This document shows, piece after piece, positions 9,035 to 17,070 of a stretch of DNA of 64,000 bases. Location of the stretch: positions 868,001 through 932,000 of the forward strand of contig NZ_JAMQVC010000001.1 in the NCBI RefSeq assembly GCF_023721415.1, written 5' to 3'. Made by a program: the position numbers and the translations under genes. A model generated the notes under the pieces. The model saw nothing but the letters and a program-made list of their open reading frames with translations, made no database searches and had not been told where the DNA came from. The stretch is from Galbibacter mesophilus (GTDB taxonomy: Bacteria; Bacteroidota; Bacteroidia; Flavobacteriales; Flavobacteriaceae). Each line of letters starts with the position of its first letter. The first letter of the stretch is position 1.

Positions 9035-10156
9035 TTATTTAAATACGGTGTCGAAAGAATTAAAAATACTGTCTAATGAGGTTGGCTGCGGAACAATTTT
9101 CATACCTGATTGCACCTTGCCTACCCCTTTGGCCAAGATTTCATCTCCTTCTTCTATTCCTTCTTTTACTACCAAAAACTTATCGGTTTCATCTATACTT
9201 TTTATAGAAGCTTCATAAAGGCTATCGTTTTCGGCTACCTTGTAAACAAACTTCTTTCCTTGCTGTTCAAAAGTGGATAAACTCGGCACCACTAAAACCG
9301 ACTCATAAATTTGCGGCACTTTAATGGTTCCGCTACTTCCGCTTCTTAAAATACCTTTGGGATTTTCAAAAGTTGCCCTAAAGGAAACGGTACCTGTTTG
9401 CGGATCGATATTCCCAGTTATGGTTTCCACGGTTCCTTCTTCTTCATAAGTGGAACCATCTGCTAAAATCAGGCTCACTTTATTGGTATTTTTTGCTTTT
9501 TCATCTAAAGTCTCTCCTTTCATATTTCTTATGATGGAAATAAAGTCTTTTTCATTCATGGAAAAGAAAGCATAGACTCTTTCAATGCTTGAAACTGTAG
9601 TTAAAGGCACTCGATTGGTGGCACTTACCAAAGCTCCACGACGAAAAGGGATGGAGCCTACAACTCCATCGACTGGACTTTTTACAGCAGCATAGTTTAT
9701 ATTGGCATTTATACTGTTGTAATTGCTTTTTGCCTGCGCCAAATTGGCTTTAGCTGTTTCCAATTGTACTTTACTGATAATTCCTTTTTCTACGAGAGGC
9801 TTGAGTCGGTCTACCTCAACCTGGGCAACATCCACACTTGCCTTGGCGGCATCAGCATCTTGGGTGAGGCTTTCCGTTTCAAGTCGGAAAAGTAACTGTC
9901 CTTTTTTGACTTTTTCACCTTCATCTACCAAGACATCTTGAATGTACCCGGAAACTTTAGGCCTTATTTCACTACTAACTTCTCCTTGAATACTCGCTGG
10001 GTAACTTTTATACGTTGTAACATCCCTTTTTTCAATCTTCACCGTAGGAAATGGCATGGGTTGTTGTTCCTGTTGTTGTTTCTTTTCGGCACAGCCTGTT
10101 AGTAAAAAGAAGACTGAAATTACAACGGTTAGTTTAGAATAGAATTTAAAACTCAT
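9035..10156 (-). CDS. RND efflux periplasmic adaptor (MFP) lipoprotein
   Basis: The product is a 373-aa membrane-fusion protein linking the AcrB-type pump to its outer-membrane channel. It has a lipoprotein signal ending in FLLTGC (Cys22), a biotinyl-lipoyl-like half GYIQDVLVDEGEKVKKGQLLFRLE, a helical hairpin (about 85-130), the second lipoyl half AAVKSPVDGVVGSIPFRRGALV, then beta-barrel and membrane-proximal domains. It begins 2 bp after the regulator gene, so it is the second gene of the operon. Confidence 0.94.
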   Translation of the reverse strand: MSFKFYSKLTVVISVFFLLTGCAEKKQQQEQQPMPFPTVKIEKRDVTTYKSYPASIQGEVSSEIRPKVSGYIQDVLVDEGEKVKKGQLLFRLETESLTQDADAAKASVDVAQVEVDRLKPLVEKGIISKVQLETAKANLAQAKSNYNSINANINYAAVKSPVDGVVGSIPFRRGALVSATNRVPLTTVSSIERVYAFFSMNEKDFISIIRNMKGETLDEKAKNTNKVSLILADGSTYEEEGTVETITGNIDPQTGTVSFRATFENPKGILRSGSSGTIKVPQIYESVLVVPSLSTFEQQGKKFVYKVAENDSLYEASIKSIDETDKFLVVKEGIEEGDEILAKGVGKVQSGMKIVPQPTSLDSIFNSFDTVFK

Positions 10157-10158
10157 AT

Positions 10159-10671
10159 TTATTCTTGATTGACGGTTTGTAAAATATTGTTTTTCAGTTT
10201 GCCTAAATTTTGAATCATCACATCCACAAACTCTATATACTGAAGATTAAAAGACAAGTCCTTTTCCACTTCTTTTTTATCCAAATCTGTTAATGTGATG
10301 ACATTCTTTCGGTAAGAGGCGACTCTCTCATGAAGACAACGTTCTCGCTTCCAAGCTTCTATTTTGTCATCCAAGCGATTGATCAAACTATTGACAGAAG
10401 CCTTAAAATATCGTTTTCTATCGCCTGGTTTGGTATAGTAGCTTATGCGCCCCATGGATTGAAGCAACTGCAAATTTGTTGAAGCCGAACTCTTACTTAT
10501 CTCCAACGCCTCCACGATTTCTTCAAAAGTAGCTCCTTTACTTCCTTCTAAAACCAACAGCGCAAAAATCCTCGAGGATAGTGGGGACATTCCATCTTGA
10601 CATTCAAAATAGACGCCCATTTCTTCAATAATCTTGCTCTTTTGGTTACTTATTTCTAACTCCTTAATCAT
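10159..10671 (-). CDS. GbsR/MarR-type repressor of the efflux operon
   Basis: The product is a 170-aa winged-helix regulator. Its core (about 28-100) includes LSSRIFALLVLEGSKGATFEEIVEALEISKSSASTNLQ, a GbsR-like helix-turn-helix, followed by the wing GRISYYTKPGDRKRYFK and a C-terminal helical dimerisation part. It heads the operon of adaptor, pump and channel, which suggests local regulation. The reading frame extends to a TTG at 10692, but a TAGCTTTG promoter element covers 10690-10697, so the ATG at 10671 (MIKELEISNQ) is the start that fits transcription. A palindrome just upstream is a likely autoregulatory operator. Confidence 0.9.
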   Translation of the reverse strand: MIKELEISNQKSKIIEEMGVYFECQDGMSPLSSRIFALLVLEGSKGATFEEIVEALEISKSSASTNLQLLQSMGRISYYTKPGDRKRYFKASVNSLINRLDDKIEAWKRERCLHERVASYRKNVITLTDLDKKEVEKDLSFNLQYIEFVDVMIQNLGKLKNNILQTVNQE

Positions 10672-10689
10672 AAAATCCAATAAAAAAAT

Positions 10690-10721
10690 CAAAGCTACGT
10701 TTAGTTCGGTAAAAACCGAAC
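10690..10721 (-). promoter_or_regulatory. Efflux-operon promoter with palindromic operator
   Basis: On the minus strand, GTTCGGT-TTTT-ACCGAAC (10704-10721; 7-bp arms) sits immediately upstream of TAGCTTTG (10690-10697), an exact match to the Bacteroidota -7 consensus TAnnTTTG. A TTG lies about 24 bp upstream of the -7 box, further than the usual -33 spacing. The palindrome therefore occupies the spacer between promoter elements, a position where a bound repressor would block RNA polymerase. The likely ligand is the GbsR/MarR-type protein encoded directly downstream (inference). Confidence 0.6.
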
Positions 10722-10873
10722 CAAATAGAAGTTAAAGTAACGTTAATTGGGAAACCGCCCCACCGCATAAAGCCCACAAAAGGAGCATAAATTATCGAGA
10801 AGGACTTAATCTGAGCCGTTCAGCTCAGTATTAATTACTTGACTTTGGTGAGGACTTAGGAATTCTGTATTTA

Positions 10874-12073
10874 TTAAACTAAAATAGTATCTACTGCTGT
10901 AGCGAAGTGTTTCATCTCTTCTTCGGTTCCCATACTTACTCGACACCAGTGCTGGTCCCAAAACTTAAAAGTTCTTACCGCTACTTTATGCTCATAAATT
11001 TTTTCCAAAAACGCATCACCTTCCATCGGAATAGGGAAAAGTATGAAGTTTGTTTGGGAGGGTTGATATGGAATGTTTTTAGCTTTTAGCAGTTCGTAAG
11101 TAGTCTTTTTGGCTTTCCCAATTTTTACTTTACAATCGGATATAAATTCAGTGTCGTCCAAACTTGCATTTGCCGCTGCGATTGACGGACCGGTAATTCC
11201 CATTCCGCCCCGGGTTATTTCATTGATTTTATCAAGTGACGTTTCATTCCCCAGCATGTATCCTATTCGTAGTCCGGCCATCCCATAAATTTTGGAAAAA
11301 GTCCGCGCCACAAAAATGTTTTTTCCTTTAGCTACCAATGGAGCCATACTATTCTTCAATCCTCCTTCTGAGAGTTCTATGTATGCCTCATCAATAAAAA
11401 TTGGCACTTTTTCTGAAACACGCTCACAAAAATCGTATAACTTCTTTGTATCTGTAAGTGTTGCTGTAGGATTATTCGGATTCGTAATATAGACAAGTTT
11501 GGTATCTTTATCTATAGCCGCTTCCATCGCATCTAAATCGTGCTGAAAATCCTTGGTAAGTTTTACGGGTTTCCAGTTTCCTCCGGAAGCTTTCGCCACT
11601 TGAATTAAAGACATATAACAAGGGTCTCCACAAACTACATTTCCTCCATTTTTAAAATAGACCATCGCGGTTTTCTCGAGTAAATCAGAAGATCCAGGGC
11701 CCATCATTATCTGGTTGGTATTTACCCCTTCATTCTTTGCAATTTTAGCTACCAATTTACTTAAAGAATTCCATGAATAATGGTTTCCTTCTACTACTGC
11801 ATTTTTAAATGCTTCGGCTGCCTTTGGCGAAGGTCCGTACGGATTCTCATTCCAAAGTAATCTTGCCTTTAGCGTACTTAAGTCGGGAAACTTTGGTGGT
11901 GTAAATTCATTAAATCCTTCGTAGCTGTTACTAAACACAAACGCATTGTTGTTTCCAATGGCGTTTTCAACAGAATGACTCCAAAGTTCCATCGGATTTA
12001 AAGCCATGGCGCCTGCAACTAAGGCTCCGGTTTTAAACCACTCTCTTCTGCTTACTTTTTTCGGGTTTTTCAT
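10874..12073 (-). CDS. Tat-exported HisC-like aminotransferase
   Basis: The product is a 399-aa PLP-dependent class I/II aminotransferase resembling histidinol-phosphate aminotransferase, but with a twin-arginine signal (SRREWFKTGALVAGAMALNP, Arg9-Arg10) followed by a linker, so it is likely periplasmic. Catalytic elements include WNENPYGPSP (substrate), ITNPNNPTA and IDEAYIELS (PLP pocket) and RTFSKIYGMAGLRIGY with Schiff-base lysine about 261. ATG 12073 is chosen because it places the Tat motif at the N-terminus; a 13-residue extension is possible. No other histidine genes are nearby, so biosynthetic HisC activity is doubtful and the substrate is unknown. Confidence 0.88.
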   Translation of the reverse strand: MKNPKKVSRREWFKTGALVAGAMALNPMELWSHSVENAIGNNNAFVFSNSYEGFNEFTPPKFPDLSTLKARLLWNENPYGPSPKAAEAFKNAVVEGNHYSWNSLSKLVAKIAKNEGVNTNQIMMGPGSSDLLEKTAMVYFKNGGNVVCGDPCYMSLIQVAKASGGNWKPVKLTKDFQHDLDAMEAAIDKDTKLVYITNPNNPTATLTDTKKLYDFCERVSEKVPIFIDEAYIELSEGGLKNSMAPLVAKGKNIFVARTFSKIYGMAGLRIGYMLGNETSLDKINEITRGGMGITGPSIAAANASLDDTEFISDCKVKIGKAKKTTYELLKAKNIPYQPSQTNFILFPIPMEGDAFLEKIYEHKVAVRTFKFWDQHWCRVSMGTEEEMKHFATAVDTILV

Positions 12074-12241
12074 GGTAACAAGTTTGTGAAATTGCATTGT
12101 GTAAGTTACCACAGAATTGCAAAGATTGCAATAAGAATATCACAAAACCTATCCAGTAAATTTTTGAATCAATCATTTTACAGGATGGATTCCATCCTTT
12201 TTCTAAGCAAAAATGTTAAAATGAAATGTATCTGTGCGAAG

Positions 12242-12637
12242 TTACTTGGCAAGCACTCCTTCAACCTCCATTAATGGAATAGTGGTGGCGTTATTTTCTG
12301 AAATTTGATGTGGATCAAATAGGAATTTACGCTCAAACAGTTTGTTTTCAGCAAAAAAAGTAATGAAATACTCGTTTGTCAACTTAAAAACATCTTCCTG
12401 AATAATTTCCACCTTTCGGTAAGATTTGGCTTCCAATGTGCCCAAACCATGACGCATGGTGGACGTTAGCATTCCTTCGCCATATCCTTTGGAAACTAGA
12501 ATAGTGGCTTCAATGGCTTCATCCCTGTTATTAATAAGATAAACATACCAAGTTTTGGCAAGGTGTTTTTCATCCCACTCGTTTACCGCGGCCACGTAGA
12601 CATCGTTTGCAATCGGAATTTCAATATCCTTCTTCAT
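12242..12637 (-). CDS. Conserved small protein downstream of pheS, function unknown
   Basis: The product is a 131-aa soluble protein with no signal peptide or membrane segment. It opens MKKDIEIPIANDVYVAAVNEWDE and is beta-rich by eye, with WYVYLINNRDEAIEATILVSKGYG and YRKVEIIQEDVFKLTNEYFITFFAENKLFERKFLFDP. No catalytic motif is recognised. It starts 6 bp after the pheS stop on the same strand, so it is probably co-transcribed. Because of that linkage, homologues may carry misleading tRNA-synthetase names, but it has no synthetase domain. Confidence 0.8.
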   Translation of the reverse strand: MKKDIEIPIANDVYVAAVNEWDEKHLAKTWYVYLINNRDEAIEATILVSKGYGEGMLTSTMRHGLGTLEAKSYRKVEIIQEDVFKLTNEYFITFFAENKLFERKFLFDPHQISENNATTIPLMEVEGVLAK

Positions 12638-12643
12638 AACAAC

Positions 12644-13663
12644 TTATAAAACCGATTTAAACTGCTTTAAGAAACGGATATCGTTCTCACTCAACATTCT
12701 AATATCAGAAATTTGGTGCAGCAACAAGGCAATCCTATCTATTCCCATACCGAATGCGAATCCGGAATATTCTTTGGAATCGATTCCGCAATTTTCCAAA
12801 ACATTTGGGTCTACCATTCCGCAGCCCATTATCTCTAACCAACCCGTACCTTTAGTCATACGGTAATCTGTTTCGGTTTCCAGTCCCCAATACACATCCA
12901 CCTCAGCACTTGGCTCGGTAAATGGAAAGTACGACGGACGTAAGCGAATTTTGGATTTCCCGAACATTTCAGTCGTAAAATACTGAAGTGTTTGCTTTAA
13001 ATCGGCAAAGGAAACGCCTTTATCAATGTACAATCCTTCTACTTGGTGGAAAAAGCAGTGCGAACGTGATGAAATGGCTTCATTTCTAAAAACACGTCCC
13101 GGAGATATTGTTCTAATAGGCGGTTTATTTCCCTCCATGTAACGCACTTGTACCGATGAAGTGTGCGTGCGCAATAAAACATCGGGATTGGTTTGTATAA
13201 AAAAAGTATCCTGCATATCCCTAGCTGGGTGATATTCAGGTAAGTTTAAAGCAGTAAAGTTATGCCAATCGTCTTCAATTTCCGGTCCTTCGGAAACATT
13301 GAATCCTATTCGAGAGAAAATATCGATAATTTGATTTTTGACGATGGAAATTGGGTGTCTTCCTCCTAATTCCAATGGCATTGCAGGGCGGGTTAAATCG
13401 CCATATTTTTGGGCAGAAGCTGTATTATTGCTAAGAGCCTCTTTTAACGAAGCTACTTTTTCTTGAGCAGCGCCTTTCAGCTGATTGATAACTTGTCCAA
13501 ATTCCTTCTTTTGTTCGTTAGGAACATTTTTAAATTCAGCAAAAAAATCGTTTAGCAATCCTTTTTTTCCTAAATATTCAATTCTGAATGCCTCAACTTC
13601 ATCTAAAGTACTAGCCGAAAAAGCATTTACCTTTTCAATATGCCCTTTAATTGTATCAATCAT
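12644..13663 (-). CDS. pheS: Phenylalanine-tRNA ligase alpha subunit
   Basis: The product is the 339-aa catalytic alpha subunit that charges tRNA-Phe in an alpha2-beta2 complex; pheT is not in this window. The N-terminal coiled coil (about 1-85) precedes the class-II core: ISPGRVFRNEAISSRSHCFF (motif 2), FHQVEGLYIDKGVSF, RPSYFPFTEPSAEVDVY, then motif 3 in GFAFGMGIDRIALLLHQISD. The length is standard. The ATG at 13663 follows a TAAATTTG promoter element by about 20 bp. A small unknown gene follows in the same transcript. Confidence 0.97.
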   Translation of the reverse strand: MIDTIKGHIEKVNAFSASTLDEVEAFRIEYLGKKGLLNDFFAEFKNVPNEQKKEFGQVINQLKGAAQEKVASLKEALSNNTASAQKYGDLTRPAMPLELGGRHPISIVKNQIIDIFSRIGFNVSEGPEIEDDWHNFTALNLPEYHPARDMQDTFFIQTNPDVLLRTHTSSVQVRYMEGNKPPIRTISPGRVFRNEAISSRSHCFFHQVEGLYIDKGVSFADLKQTLQYFTTEMFGKSKIRLRPSYFPFTEPSAEVDVYWGLETETDYRMTKGTGWLEIMGCGMVDPNVLENCGIDSKEYSGFAFGMGIDRIALLLHQISDIRMLSENDIRFLKQFKSVL

Positions 13664-13685
13664 AACCCATTTTTATTTGGAAGCG

Positions 13686-13693
13686 CAAATTTA
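13686..13693 (-). promoter_or_regulatory. Probable pheS promoter -7 element
   Basis: Minus-strand TAAATTTG matches the Bacteroidota -7 consensus TAnnTTTG and lies 22 bp before the pheS ATG. A clear -33 TTTG at the usual spacing is not obvious. Confidence 0.45.
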
Positions 13694-13821
13694 CAGATTT
13701 CTGAAGAAAATATTGCAGTTTCTCAACTTTTATGATTTTACTCACTAAGTGAGATTTACAACTTGACCGTCGCTAGGCATTTTGTTTAGAGATTACTAAC
13801 AGCAACAAAAGAAATAGCACT

Positions 13822-14178
13822 TTACTCCAAGTAGCCTCCCTCAGAAAAATATTGCACAATAGCTTCTTTCATCAAAATAGATTGCTCACCTGCTTTTAGA
13901 ATGGGCAATTGTTCTTTCATAGTATAATGTGGCCATCCGTCGTCATCGTAAAAATCGAACTCGTAGTACCCGTATGGCTCCAGTAATCTGCAAATGGCAA
14001 TGTGCATGAGATTGAGCTTTTCGTCTTTTTTAAACTTTCGGTTTAGCTGACCAAGCTCCTGTACCCCAATTAAATAAATAATGGCATCCAATTCCAGTTC
14101 GTCTCCATCTGCAAACTGTTGGGACAACTTTTCAACCAACGTTTCCCATTTCATTTTTAAAACCTCGTCTCTAGCCAC
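13822..14178 (-). CDS. Conserved hypothetical protein, 118 aa
   Basis: This is an acidic soluble protein without signal or membrane segments. Its strongest segments are DGDELELDAIIYLIGVQELG, LNLMHIAICRLLEPYGYYEF, DDGWPHYTMKEQLP and LKAGEQSILMKEAIVQYF. It looks like a compact helical protein conserved in Bacteroidota; the function is unknown. The frame opens with GTG at 14178; an internal ATG at 14154 (MKWETLVEKL) is an alternative, and alignment to relatives would decide. It is divergent from cvpA and its stop lies about 158 bp upstream of the pheS start. Confidence 0.8.
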   Translation of the reverse strand: MARDEVLKMKWETLVEKLSQQFADGDELELDAIIYLIGVQELGQLNRKFKKDEKLNLMHIAICRLLEPYGYYEFDFYDDDGWPHYTMKEQLPILKAGEQSILMKEAIVQYFSEGGYLE

Positions 14179-14264
14179 TTGATATATTTTTATGCAAAAA
14201 TAGAAAGATTATTACTTCTGAAGATAAGTCACGACCTATAAAAGTAGATTCGATTACAAACATG

Positions 14265-14272
14265 TATATTTG
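14265..14272 (+). promoter_or_regulatory. Probable cvpA promoter -7 element
   Basis: TATATTTG fits the Bacteroidota -7 consensus and lies 19 bp before the cvpA ATG. No convincing -33 TTTG is present. Confidence 0.4.
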
Positions 14273-14291
14273 TTTAAATGTTATCCTTTAA

Positions 14292-14780
14292 ATGAATTAC
14301 ATCGATATTGTTTTGGGCGGACTAATACTTTTTGGGTTGGTTCGTGGTTTTATGAAAGGTCTTTTTATTGAAGTGGCGTCCCTATTGGCATTGGTTGTTG
14401 GAATTTATGGCGCCATTCATTTCTCTTATTTTGTGGGCGATTTTCTTGTTGAAAAAGTGGATTGGGAACCGAAATATATTAACCTTACTGCGTTTGCCGT
14501 TACTTTTATCATCATTATCCTAGCCGTTTCTTTACTGGGCAAACTACTCACCAAAATTGCGAGCCTAGCTGCACTTGGATTTTTAAATAGGATACTGGGC
14601 GCTGTATTTGGTGCACTTAAAATAGCGATTATTTTGGGGGCTGTTTTAGTTTTTTTAGACCGTGGCAATGAAACATTCGGGTTTATAGACCAAAAAGCGC
14701 TGGAGAGTTCCGTAGTCTATCAACCTGTAAAAGATATTGGTAATTTTATTTTTGATTGGGTCTTACGGGAAACCGCTTAA
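14292..14780 (+). CDS. cvpA: CvpA family membrane protein
   Basis: The product is a 162-aa inner-membrane protein with four hydrophobic helices: IDIVLGGLILFGLVRGFMKG, ASLLALVVGIYGAIHF, NLTAFAVTFIIIILAVSLLG and ILGAVFGALKIAIILGAVLVFL. The opening (D-hhLggllhhg-hRGfhkG) is the CvpA signature. Family members are linked to colicin V production and envelope stress in proteobacteria; the role here is unknown. It converges with the SDR/DUF2867 gene, leaving 3 bp between stops. Confidence 0.9.
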   Translation: MNYIDIVLGGLILFGLVRGFMKGLFIEVASLLALVVGIYGAIHFSYFVGDFLVEKVDWEPKYINLTAFAVTFIIIILAVSLLGKLLTKIASLAALGFLNRILGAVFGALKIAIILGAVLVFLDRGNETFGFIDQKALESSVVYQPVKDIGNFIFDWVLRETA

Positions 14781-14783
14781 CAT

Positions 14784-16208
14784 TTATTTCCCAACCGCCA
14801 ATCTCTTCAACATTCCGCTAAAAACAATTCCGTGAAAAGGAAAAACGGAATACCAGTACAATCTTCCCCAAATTCCTTTGGGTCTGAAAATGGCTTTTTG
14901 AACCAGCATATTTTCTTCAATTCTAAATTCGAGCCACGCATCTCCGGGGAGTTTCATTTCCGCGAGTAAAAGTAATCTTCCTTTCTCTTTATCTGCGTAT
15001 AGCACCCGCCAGAAGTCGATGGCATCGCCAGCGTGTAAAAAGTTTTTGTGGGTACGCCCCCGTTTGAGTCCGACACCCCCCACCATTTGGTCCATGTATC
15101 CTCTAATTTTCCAAAGTCCATCGGCATACCAACCGTTGTCGCCACCCAGTTGCCAAACTCTTTGAATGCATTTTTCACGGTCGTCATATTCCCGCTTTCT
15201 TTTATCAACAAAACACCCATGTCTGGGCACCTCCATAAATTGAGCAAGATTATCGTCTTTTCTACTGCTTACAAAACTATCTCGCCAACCAGAAATTATT
15301 TCATCGGCTTCTATTTTAGAAAGTGTGCGTTGTAAGGCTTTTTTATACGGAAAGGGCTTCACCCCAGTAATTTGGTTGATTTTACTATTTCTAGCCACCA
15401 CAGGAACCTTCATACTATCCACCAAAGAAATGGCTAGGTTGTAATTGGTTGAAGTCACGAAATACAACCAGTAGGAAGATAATTTTGGCGTCATTACAGG
15501 AACGGTGTAAATATGCCTTTTCAATCCGCGTACTTCGGCATACTGCAGCAACATTTCTTTATAGCTAAGTACATCGGGGCCGGCAATATCAAAATTGGCA
15601 TTGTAGGTTTTTTCATTAAAAAGTGTTGCTACTAAAAAGTCCAGCACGTTAGCAACTCCAATGGGCTGACATTTTGTTTCGACCCACCGCGGAGCAATCA
15701 TCGCCGGTAATTTTTCCACTAAATCGCGAATAATTTCAAAAGAAGCACTTCCCGAACCAATAATGATAGCAGCCCTCAAAGCCGTAAAATTGTAATCCCC
15801 GTCAGAAAGTACTTTTTCAACCTGTAATCTAGATTCCAGATGATGGGAAAGCTCATCGGTATTTACAATCCCGGTTAAATAAATAACATGATCGACATTG
15901 GTTTTTGAAACATACTTCTTAAAGTTTTCAGCACAAGTAATTTCTCTTTCTTGGTAATTCCCCGATTTACTCATGGAATGCATCAAGTAATAAGCCCCAT
16001 CGATATCGTTTGGAATAGCAGTAAGTGTTTCTTCTTCCAGGAAATCCACTTCAATCACTTCAATGTTCTTTGCCAGTTCGCCCGTGGGCATTTCGAACCG
16101 TATTTTGTCCCTCGTGCAGCAAACCACGAAATAATCGTTTTCCAACAAAGCAATAAGCAATCGCTTCCCTATATACCCCGTTGCTCCGGTAAGTAGAATT
16201 TTTTTCAT
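14784..16208 (-). CDS. SDR/NmrA-type oxidoreductase with DUF2867 domain
   Basis: The product is a 474-aa two-domain protein. The N-terminal Rossmann domain (about 1-230) starts MKKILLTGATGYIGKRLLIA, the GxxGxxG NAD(P)-binding motif of atypical SDRs, and has YLMHSM and YLTGIV segments. The C-terminal part (about 325-470; VWQLGGDNGWYADGLWKIRG, LLLLAEMKLPGDAWLEFRI, PKGIWGRLYWYSVFPFHGIVF) matches DUF2867. The pair is a common architecture in Bacteroidota; its substrate is unknown. It is a single gene converging with cvpA. Confidence 0.9.
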   Translation of the reverse strand: MKKILLTGATGYIGKRLLIALLENDYFVVCCTRDKIRFEMPTGELAKNIEVIEVDFLEEETLTAIPNDIDGAYYLMHSMSKSGNYQEREITCAENFKKYVSKTNVDHVIYLTGIVNTDELSHHLESRLQVEKVLSDGDYNFTALRAAIIIGSGSASFEIIRDLVEKLPAMIAPRWVETKCQPIGVANVLDFLVATLFNEKTYNANFDIAGPDVLSYKEMLLQYAEVRGLKRHIYTVPVMTPKLSSYWLYFVTSTNYNLAISLVDSMKVPVVARNSKINQITGVKPFPYKKALQRTLSKIEADEIISGWRDSFVSSRKDDNLAQFMEVPRHGCFVDKRKREYDDREKCIQRVWQLGGDNGWYADGLWKIRGYMDQMVGGVGLKRGRTHKNFLHAGDAIDFWRVLYADKEKGRLLLLAEMKLPGDAWLEFRIEENMLVQKAIFRPKGIWGRLYWYSVFPFHGIVFSGMLKRLAVGK

Positions 16209-16306
16209 TTTTCGTACAGCAATCTTTTTTTCTTTAAGATACGAAAAACCAAGCTGAAATCTTCATCAGTCAGCAAGTGTTCATATTTCATTCTCAAGAA
16301 AGCACG

Positions 16307-16341
16307 AAAAAAAAAAGATCCCAAACAAAGTTGGGATCTTT
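16307..16341 (-). terminator. Intrinsic terminator after carbonic anhydrase
   Basis: On the minus strand, AAAGATCCCAA-CTTTGT-TTGGGATCTTT forms an 11-bp stem followed by a run of T residues (A-run at 16307-16316 on the plus strand). It lies about 24 bp after the carbonic-anhydrase stop and ends the sulP-carbonic anhydrase unit. Confidence 0.88.
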
Positions 16342-16364
16342 AATGAATAGATTTTTAAAGGAAA

Positions 16365-16991
16365 TTAATCCAAATGATAGATTTCCATGATATTTTTAAG
16401 GATTCCATCAAGGTCTATTTTAAGATCGATAAGTTTTCCTGTGTGGATATCAAACACCCAACCGTGAACTTGCAAGCCTCTATTTCGCACTGCTTTTTGA
16501 ACCGTAGCGGTTTTAATTAGGTTAACGCACTGCTCTTGCACGTTAAGCTCCACCAAACGTTCGTAACGCTTCTCTTCATCTTCCATTGCATTTAGTTCTT
16601 TTTTATGCAAACGGTACACATCACGAATATTTCGCAACCATGGGTTCAACAACCCTAAATCTGCTGATTGCATGGCGGCTTTCACACCTCCGCAGGAATA
16701 ATGCCCGCAAATAACTACATGGTTCACTTTTAAGTGGTTTACTGCATAATCTATAACGGACATTGAGTTTAGGTCTGTGCCCACCACCATGTTGGCTATG
16801 TTTCTATGTACAAATACATCTCCTGGGCCCAAGCCCATAAGGTCTTCTGCTGTAACTCTACTGTCCGAACAACCTATATATAGTAATTCTGGACTTTGCC
16901 CTTTTCCTAATTCTTCAAAATAGTTAGCATCTACCTCCAGTTTAGAAGCTATCCATTTTTTATTGTTTTCAAAAACTTTATCTAATTGCAT
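16365..16991 (-). CDS. Beta-class carbonic anhydrase
   Basis: The product is a 208-aa zinc enzyme interconverting CO2 and bicarbonate. The zinc ligands are Cys41 in YIGCSDSRV, and His97 and Cys100 in ICGHYSCGGV; the Asp43-Arg45 catalytic dyad is intact. No export signal is seen, so it is cytoplasmic. It lies 79 bp downstream of the sulP gene on the same strand and is followed by an intrinsic terminator. The pairing fits a bicarbonate-import and hydration unit. Confidence 0.95.
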   Translation of the reverse strand: MQLDKVFENNKKWIASKLEVDANYFEELGKGQSPELLYIGCSDSRVTAEDLMGLGPGDVFVHRNIANMVVGTDLNSMSVIDYAVNHLKVNHVVICGHYSCGGVKAAMQSADLGLLNPWLRNIRDVYRLHKKELNAMEDEEKRYERLVELNVQEQCVNLIKTATVQKAVRNRGLQVHGWVFDIHTGKLIDLKIDLDGILKNIMEIYHLD

Positions 16992-17070
16992 GGTAATAAT
17001 TTTTTTTAAAATTAAACTTTTTAATTGGTTCAGCGCCTGCCATCAAATTTTATAACAAATCATACTTAAT

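Noticed and set aside
10811-10828. CTGAGC-CGTTCA-GCTCAG hairpin downstream of the Tat aminotransferase gene
   Set aside because: A six-pair stem with no T-run on either strand; not convincing as a terminator or operator.
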